NCBI GenBank assembly: GCA_030447685.1
Contig: JAUJOK010000036.1
Span: 1,365 to 37,458 of the forward strand
Direction: 5' to 3'
DNA: 36,094 nt
Origin: Armatimonadaceae bacterium
GTDB taxonomy: Bacteria; Armatimonadota; Armatimonadia; Armatimonadales; Armatimonadaceae
The notes under the pieces were generated by a model. That model searched no databases. It had not been told where the DNA came from and saw only the letters and a list, made by a program, of their open reading frames with translations. Position 1 is the first letter of the stretch; each line of letters starts with the position of its first letter. The position numbers and the translations under genes were made by a program. This document shows, in pieces, positions 30,988 through 36,094 of the stretch.

Positions 30988-33198
30988 TTGCTGTTTGTTT
31001 ATGCCGCCACGATTTTTCTCAGTGCGGCGCTGCTGTTTCTGGTTCAGCCGATGTTCGCACGCATGGCGCTGCCGCTTCTGGGCGGCTCGCCCGGCGTCTG
31101 GAACACGGCGATGGTGTTTTACCAGGCCACGCTGCTTCTGGGTTACGGCTATGCCCATGTCACCATGACCCGCCTCGGCGTCCGCCGTCAGGCCGTTCTG
31201 CACCTTGTTTTGCTGCTGCTGCCCCTGTCGGCGCTGCCCATCGGCATCGCTTCCGGGTGGACGCCGCCGACCAGCGCGAACCCGATACCCTGGCTGCTGC
31301 TTTTAATGACTGTTGCGGTCGGAGCGCCTTTTTTCGTCGTTTCCACCAGCAGTCCGGTTTTGCAGCGGTGGTTCGCCGCTACCGGCCATCCCGCCGCCGC
31401 CGACCCCTACTTCCTGTACGCCGCCAGCAACGCCGGGAGCATGCTCGCGCTGCTCGCCTATCCCGTCCTGCTGGAGCCGCGCCTGGAACTGGTCCGTCAG
31501 AGCCGCCTCTGGGCTGTCGGTTATCTTCTGCTCGTCGTGCTTTTCGCCGGGTGCGCGTGGCTTTTATGGCGCGCTTCGAAGGCCCCGCCGGTAATAAACA
31601 CTGCCGCCGCCGGTGCTGCCGCTGATGCGCCGGAGGAAAGCGACGCCGGACTGACCCGTGGACAGCGGCTGCGCTGGGTACTGCTGTCGTTCGTGCCTTC
31701 GAGCCTGATGCTCAGCGTCACCACCCATCTTTCTACCGATGTCGCTCCGGTGCCGCTGCTGTGGATTATCCCGCTCGCGCTGTACCTGCTGACCTTTATC
31801 CTGGTGTTCGCGCGCAGGCCGCTTTTGCCGCAGGCGCTGCTTGTCCGGGCGATGCCGGTTACGGTCGTCGCCCTGGCTCTGATTCTCGCCATGCGCTCCA
31901 CGCAGCCGCTTTTTCTTTTGATCGCGCTACACCTGATCTCGTTCTTCGTCATTGCGATGGTCTGCCACGGCGAAATCGCGCGGCATCGCCCACCGACCCG
32001 TCATCTGACGGAATTTTACCTGTGGATGTCCGTGGGCGGCGTGCTGGGTGGAATATTTAACGCTTTGCTCGCGCCGCTTCTTTTTTCAGCCGTGGCTGAA
32101 TATCCACTGACACTGGTGCTGGCGTGCCTGCTTGCGCCACGCCCGGAAGGGATGGTATCGACCCGGCGGCAGCGTCTTCTGGACGGCGCGCTTCCCCTGG
32201 CCCTGGGCCTGCTGACTGTGGGGCTTACCAAAGTAGTCGGAGTCAGCGCCATTTCGTCCGGGCAGCTTGCTTTAGCATCTATCTTCGGGCCGCCCGTGCT
32301 GCTCGCGTTCTTCGCTTCCCGGCGTCCCGTTCGGTTTGGCCTGGGCATCGCGGCAATCCTGGCCGCCGGTTCCCTGTGGCCTCTTGATTATAGTCGCGCT
32401 TTGTATGTCGAGCGCAGCTTTTTCGGCGTCCACCGCGTCACGCAGGGCATCGTTAGCGCAAACCACTTCCTTATTCACGGAAGCACCCAGCATGGAATGC
32501 AGAGTCGCGATCCCGCCCGTCGCCGGGAGCCGCTGACCTACTACTACCGCACCGGCCCTATCGGACAGATGTTCGCGGCGCTTCCCGTGCCCGCGCAGGG
32601 GTCGGTCGCGGTGGTGGGCCTGGGAACCGGGACGCTCGCGGCCTATGGCAAAAAAGACCAGCGCTGGACATTTTTCGAGATCGACCCGGCGGTAGAGCGT
32701 ATCGCCCGGAACCCCGCGTTTTTCACCTATTTGCAGGATTCGTCCGCCGATATCGAAGTGACGCTGGGGGATGCGCGCCTTTCACTCGCCCGCAGCGCCC
32801 GTAAGTACGACCGGATTATTCTGGATGCCTATAGCTCGGATGCCGTCCCAATCCACCTCATCACGCGGGAGGCGCTGGCGCTGTACATGTCACGTCTGAA
32901 AGAGAACGGCGTTGTCGCTTTTCATATCTCCAACCGGCACCTTGATCTGGAGCCGGTGCTGGCGGGACTTGCGCGGGACGCCGGGCTTATCTGTCTCATC
33001 CAGCGCGACATGGATATAGCCGCCGCCGAAAGCGCCGCCGGGAAATCCATCTCGGTGTGGGCAATTATGGCGCGAAACCGCGCTCACCTGGGCGCACTGG
33101 CCCAAGATCGCCGCTGGACGGTAGCGCGGGAGCAGCCGAACATGGCCCTATGGACGGACAACTATTCCAGCATCTTCCGCGTCTTCAACTGGCACTGA
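30988..33198 (+). CDS. Fused MFS transporter/spermidine synthase-like protein
   Basis: A 736-residue protein. The N-terminal two thirds form about a dozen membrane helices of the MFS-like type (LSAALLFLVQPMFARMALPL, then LGGSPGVWNTAMVFYQATLL), typical of this fusion family. The C-terminal domain (about 500-736) is a class I aminopropyltransferase-like Rossmann fold: VAVVGLGTGTLAAYG is the nucleotide loop, TFFEIDPAVERIA supplies the acidic residue, and LGDARLSLARSARKYDRIIL follows. DAYSSDAVPIHLITREALAL replaces the usual catalytic region. Polyamine synthesis is not proven. The start is TTG at 30988, as the helical pattern begins there. Confidence 0.85.
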   Translation: MLFVYAATIFLSAALLFLVQPMFARMALPLLGGSPGVWNTAMVFYQATLLLGYGYAHVTMTRLGVRRQAVLHLVLLLLPLSALPIGIASGWTPPTSANPIPWLLLLMTVAVGAPFFVVSTSSPVLQRWFAATGHPAAADPYFLYAASNAGSMLALLAYPVLLEPRLELVRQSRLWAVGYLLLVVLFAGCAWLLWRASKAPPVINTAAAGAAADAPEESDAGLTRGQRLRWVLLSFVPSSLMLSVTTHLSTDVAPVPLLWIIPLALYLLTFILVFARRPLLPQALLVRAMPVTVVALALILAMRSTQPLFLLIALHLISFFVIAMVCHGEIARHRPPTRHLTEFYLWMSVGGVLGGIFNALLAPLLFSAVAEYPLTLVLACLLAPRPEGMVSTRRQRLLDGALPLALGLLTVGLTKVVGVSAISSGQLALASIFGPPVLLAFFASRRPVRFGLGIAAILAAGSLWPLDYSRALYVERSFFGVHRVTQGIVSANHFLIHGSTQHGMQSRDPARRREPLTYYYRTGPIGQMFAALPVPAQGSVAVVGLGTGTLAAYGKKDQRWTFFEIDPAVERIARNPAFFTYLQDSSADIEVTLGDARLSLARSARKYDRIILDAYSSDAVPIHLITREALALYMSRLKENGVVAFHISNRHLDLEPVLAGLARDAGLICLIQRDMDIAAAESAAGKSISVWAIMARNRAHLGALAQDRRWTVAREQPNMALWTDNYSSIFRVFNWH

Positions 33199-33272
33199 TT
33201 GGCTGAAGGAAGACGGTGTTGGTGCAACCTTTATTCGCCGGGGCGTGTCAGGGTGTGGTAGGATATTCCGAC

Positions 33273-34196
33273 ATGCCTGTTGCCGCTGTTTCCGAGCTTA
33301 CCGTCCGTTATGGAGCCAAAACCGTTCTTGAAAACCTTTCCGTCGAGGTGCCGGAAGGGTGTACGGGGCTGCTGGGGCCGAACGGCGCGGGCAAAACTAC
33401 CCTCATCAAGACCCTTCTGGGCTTTGTCGCGCCTGCGGGCGGCACGGGGCAGGTGCTGGGCCACAACATTGCGACGGAAGGGCTGCGTATTCGGCAGCGC
33501 ATCGGTTTGATGCCAGAGCAGGACTGCCATATCCCCGGAATCAACGCCGTCTCGTTCGTCGCCTACGCGGGCGAGCTTGCCGGGATGCCGGGGAGCCGCG
33601 CAATGGGCCGCGCGCACGAGGTTCTGGAATACTGCGCGCTGGGCGAGGCGCGCTACCGCAAGGTCGAAACCTACTCCACCGGCATGAAGCAGCGCATCAA
33701 GCTGGCGCAGGCGCTGGTTCACGGTCCCAAGCTCCTTTTCCTTGATGAGCCGACCAACGGCCTCGACCCCGCCGGGCGCGATGAGATGCTCGATCTTATC
33801 CGCGACATTTCGCACGGCAAGGGAGTGAACGTGATCGTCTCGTCGCACCTGTTGCCCGACATCGAGCGCACCTGTGATTCCGTGATCGTGATGAAGGGCG
33901 GACGGATTATGACGCAGGGGCCGATGGCGAGCCTGCGGGAAACCGGCGGCACGCAGATGGAGGTGGAGCTGCGCGCGGCGTCCGAGCCGTTCGTCGCCGC
34001 CGTTCAGGAGCGTGGGGGACGGCTTGCGACGGTGCAGGGATCGCGCTACCGTTTTACGTTCGAGGGAAACGGGCTTGCCGACGGGCAGATGGGACGGCTT
34101 CTGTTTGAGGCGGCAATGGCGGCGAACGCGCAGGTGCGCGGCTTTCGGCCCGCGCAGCGCAGTTTGGAAGATATTTTTCTGGAGGCCGTGGAGTAG
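33273..34196 (+). CDS. ABC-2 type exporter ATPase (first copy)
   Basis: A 307-residue ATPase. Walker A is GPNGAGKTT at 35-43, the signature is YSTGMKQRIKLAQALV, and Walker B is LLFLDEPTNGLDPAGRDEML, followed by VSSHLLPDIERTCDSVIVM with the switch His. About 80 C-terminal residues form the accessory domain seen in drug or polysaccharide exporters. The ATG at 33273 has AGGA about nine bases upstream; an in-frame start at 33216 would add 19 unlikely residues. The permease gene begins four bases after its stop. The cargo is not evident. Confidence 0.9.
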   Translation: MPVAAVSELTVRYGAKTVLENLSVEVPEGCTGLLGPNGAGKTTLIKTLLGFVAPAGGTGQVLGHNIATEGLRIRQRIGLMPEQDCHIPGINAVSFVAYAGELAGMPGSRAMGRAHEVLEYCALGEARYRKVETYSTGMKQRIKLAQALVHGPKLLFLDEPTNGLDPAGRDEMLDLIRDISHGKGVNVIVSSHLLPDIERTCDSVIVMKGGRIMTQGPMASLRETGGTQMEVELRAASEPFVAAVQERGGRLATVQGSRYRFTFEGNGLADGQMGRLLFEAAMAANAQVRGFRPAQRSLEDIFLEAVE

Positions 34197-34199
34197 GCG

Positions 34200-35177
34200 A
34201 TGACCACACGACCGGCGCAGACCACTTCTTCTTCGGGCGAGGCTTCCGTTTCCCAGATCGCCGACCGCAGCTATCGCGGCTATGACGGCGAGCTGAAAAC
34301 ACGCGCCGCCCGCTGGTGGATCGTCGCGCTCGCGACCATTCGCGCGAATTTGCGCAAGCCCGCCTTCTGGATACTGGCGGGTCTGGTTTTGCTGTTCTAT
34401 GTCATCAACGGTCTTGTCTTCTATTTCACGCAGAATGCCATGTCCCAGATGGGCAGCCCGGCGCAAAAGAACGCCTACGCGCAAAGTCTGTATCAGTGCC
34501 TGACGTTTGTGGGTCTGCCGGTCTTTTTGACGGCGCTGGTGGTGGGGGCGGGGAGTATCGCCGCCGATAACCGGGCGAACGCTCTGCTGGTGTATCTCGC
34601 CAAACCGATTACCAAAACCGACTATCTGCTGGGAAAATGGGTGGGCGTGTTTACGATGGTCGCCGCCGTCTCCTTTCTCCCGGCGCTGCTGCTGTACCTG
34701 TTCTTTCTGGGCGCGTACTGGAGCGAGGGCTTCTGGAAAGAGAACCCGACCCTGATCCTGCGGCTTCTGGGCGCGACGCTGCTTCCGGCCCTGCTGCATG
34801 CGAGCCTGATTATCGGGTTTTCGGCCTGGTCGAAACGGCCCAGCCTCGCCGGGGCGCTGTATGCCGGACTGTACTTCGTCACGCTGATTGTCAGCGGCGT
34901 CGCCGGGGCCATGATGATCTCGAACGCGCCGAATCGCCAGGTGACGACCCGCGCGGCGACCGTGCTGAGCCTGTCGGTCGATGGCATTATCCGGGGAACG
35001 GCGCTGCGCCTGTACAACGCCGAAGCGCCGGGCCGACAATTCCGCGAGCAGATGGAACAGCCGGAGCCGCCGCGCCCGCCGCTTCTTCCGCTGCTGCTTT
35101 TGAGCGGCGCGCTGGTGGTGATTCCGCTGGCCGCCGCCCGCGTCAAAGTCCGCGCCGTCGAGGTAATCAGCGGATGA
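34200..35177 (+). CDS. ABC-2 type transporter permease
   Basis: A 325-residue permease with about six helices (FWILAGLVLLFYVINGLVFY, FVGLPVFLTALVVGAGSIAA, FTMVAAVSFLPALLLYLFFL, LAGALYAGLYFVTLIVSGV and a C-terminal one). A segment typical of ABC-2 permeases, NRANALLVYLAKPITKTDYL followed by LGKW, lies before helix 3. The first 40 residues are hydrophilic (SYRGYDGELKTRAARWW, as in related permeases). It is flanked on both sides by ATPase genes and overlaps the second one by four bases. Confidence 0.88.
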   Translation: MTTRPAQTTSSSGEASVSQIADRSYRGYDGELKTRAARWWIVALATIRANLRKPAFWILAGLVLLFYVINGLVFYFTQNAMSQMGSPAQKNAYAQSLYQCLTFVGLPVFLTALVVGAGSIAADNRANALLVYLAKPITKTDYLLGKWVGVFTMVAAVSFLPALLLYLFFLGAYWSEGFWKENPTLILRLLGATLLPALLHASLIIGFSAWSKRPSLAGALYAGLYFVTLIVSGVAGAMMISNAPNRQVTTRAATVLSLSVDGIIRGTALRLYNAEAPGRQFREQMEQPEPPRPPLLPLLLLSGALVVIPLAAARVKVRAVEVISG

Positions 35178-36094
35178 TCGAGCTGACACGGGCGTCGCGC
35201 TGGTACGGGCAGGTAATCGGCCTGAACGACGTTTCCTGCCGGATTGCGCCGGGCCTGACCGCACTGCTCGGCCCCAATGGCGCGGGCAAGTCCACCCTGC
35301 TCAAGCTGATTACCGGGCAGCTTCGCCCGACCACGGGAACGGTGCAGGTGCTGGGAATGGCCCCGTTCGCCAATCCGAAGGTGTCGCGCGCTCTGGGCTA
35401 CTGCCCGGAGATTGACAGCTTTTATGAGGAGATGACGGGTCGCGAGTTTGTAACCATGCTGGCGGCGATGAGCGGCCTGCGCGGCCAGGAATTAAAGAAA
35501 CGGGTCGGCGAGGCGATTGAGCGCGTCGGCATGGCGGATCGCTCCGACCGGAAGCTGGGCGGCTACTCGAAAGGGATGCGCCAGCGGATCAAGGTCGCGC
35601 AGGGTATCGTCCACGACCCGCAGGTGCTGGTTCTGGATGAGCCGCTGAACGGCCTGGACCCGGTGGGGCGGCGCGAAATGAGCGATCTGATGCTGGACTT
35701 CGCCAACCAGGGCAAGTGCGTCTTCGTTTCCAGCCATATCCTGTATGAGGTGGAGCAGATAACGTCGAACATCCTGCTGATCCATAAAGGGCGGCTTCTG
35801 GCGCAGGGGGATGTCCACGGTATCCGCGACCTGATGGATCGCCACCCGCACCGTGTCGCCATCACGACCGACCGGGCACGCGCGTTGGCCGCCGAACTGC
35901 TTCCGCTGCCTTCCGTGCTGGGCGTCCGCTTCGACGCCGTCCGCGCCGACCGCCTGGAGGTGGAAACCAGCCAGCCGGAGCAGTTCTACGCGCAGTTGCC
36001 CCAAATCGTGCTGGCAGGTAACTTCGCCGTCCGCGAATTTCAATCTCCCGACAACAACCTGGAATCGGTCTTCCGCTATCTGGTGAACGCATGA
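35174..36094 (+). CDS. ABC-2 type exporter ATPase (second copy)
   Basis: A 306-residue ATPase. Walker A is GPNGAGKST at 33-41, the signature YSKGMRQRIKVAQGIV, and Walker B VLVLDEPLNGLDPVGRREMS, then VSSHILYEVEQ. It is related to but clearly distinct from the first ATPase (TRASRWYGQVIGLNDVSCRI at the N-terminus against VSELTVRYGAKTVLENLSVE). Its ATG overlaps the permease stop. The last four bases of the window (ATGA) pair its TGA stop with a further ATG at 36091, so a second permease probably follows. It could form a heterodimer with the first ATPase. Confidence 0.9.
   Translation: MIELTRASRWYGQVIGLNDVSCRIAPGLTALLGPNGAGKSTLLKLITGQLRPTTGTVQVLGMAPFANPKVSRALGYCPEIDSFYEEMTGREFVTMLAAMSGLRGQELKKRVGEAIERVGMADRSDRKLGGYSKGMRQRIKVAQGIVHDPQVLVLDEPLNGLDPVGRREMSDLMLDFANQGKCVFVSSHILYEVEQITSNILLIHKGRLLAQGDVHGIRDLMDRHPHRVAITTDRARALAAELLPLPSVLGVRFDAVRADRLEVETSQPEQFYAQLPQIVLAGNFAVREFQSPDNNLESVFRYLVNA

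Overview
The window is high-GC bacterial chromosome with tightly packed genes, many stop/start (ATGA) overlaps and several Shine-Dalgarno sites of the GGAGG type. No rRNA, tRNA, CRISPR array or prophage is visible. The gene mix (SMP-30 lactonase, sugar ABC importer, PF12831-type FAD oxidoreductase, LCP protein, DUF2721, DUF2254, DUF4337, fused MFS/spermidine synthase) together with dispersed GC-rich palindromes suggests a member of Armatimonadota or a similar free-living soil lineage. That assignment is inference from gene content only.

Layout. (1) 1-2885, minus strand: a sugar ABC importer with a nonsense-interrupted lipoprotein receptor and one MalF-type permease. A ParD/ParE-like toxin-antitoxin module sits where a second permease would be expected. 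(2) 2956-3170: a 215-bp nested palindromic element. (3) 3256-8978: SMP-30 lactonase, a TatA-like small protein, then a two-gene operon of a GalU-type nucleotidyltransferase and a 1106-residue fusion of a fucokinase-like GHMP kinase with a UDP-sugar pyrophosphorylase-like domain. (4) 9029-13976: ComM/YifB ATPase, a small protein fused by deletion to an aspartic-protease remnant, a frameshifted HExxH lipoprotein, and membrane/acidic hypotheticals. (5) 13978-14277: a strong promoter driving a short structured RNA with a 12-codon ORF, ending in a bidirectional repeat. (6) 14271-15951, minus: RsgA and a methyltransferase, both frameshifted. (7) 16263-20074: LCP protein, adenylate-kinase-like enzyme, RlaP-like nucleotidyltransferase, two DUF2721 proteins. 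(8) 20115-23385: macrodomain protein, a DUF559 nuclease-like gene enclosed by perfect 45-bp inverted repeats, a PhyH oxygenase and an M20 peptidase. (9) 23686-28997, minus: a five-gene envelope/ion-stress operon (NhaP antiporter, MscS, DUF2254, PAP2, ZIP-like). (10) 29101-36094: palindrome, FAD oxidoreductase, fused MFS/spermidine synthase, and an ABC-2 exporter operon that continues past the window.

Most notable are the 561-bp palindrome-bounded DUF559 cassette, which supplies the C-terminus of the gene upstream and the ribosome-binding site of the gene downstream; the structured RNA locus; and the kinase/pyrophosphorylase fusion. Four genes carry single-base frame disruptions next to short homopolymers and a fifth has an in-frame TAA. 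This may reflect consensus errors in a draft assembly as much as real gene decay.
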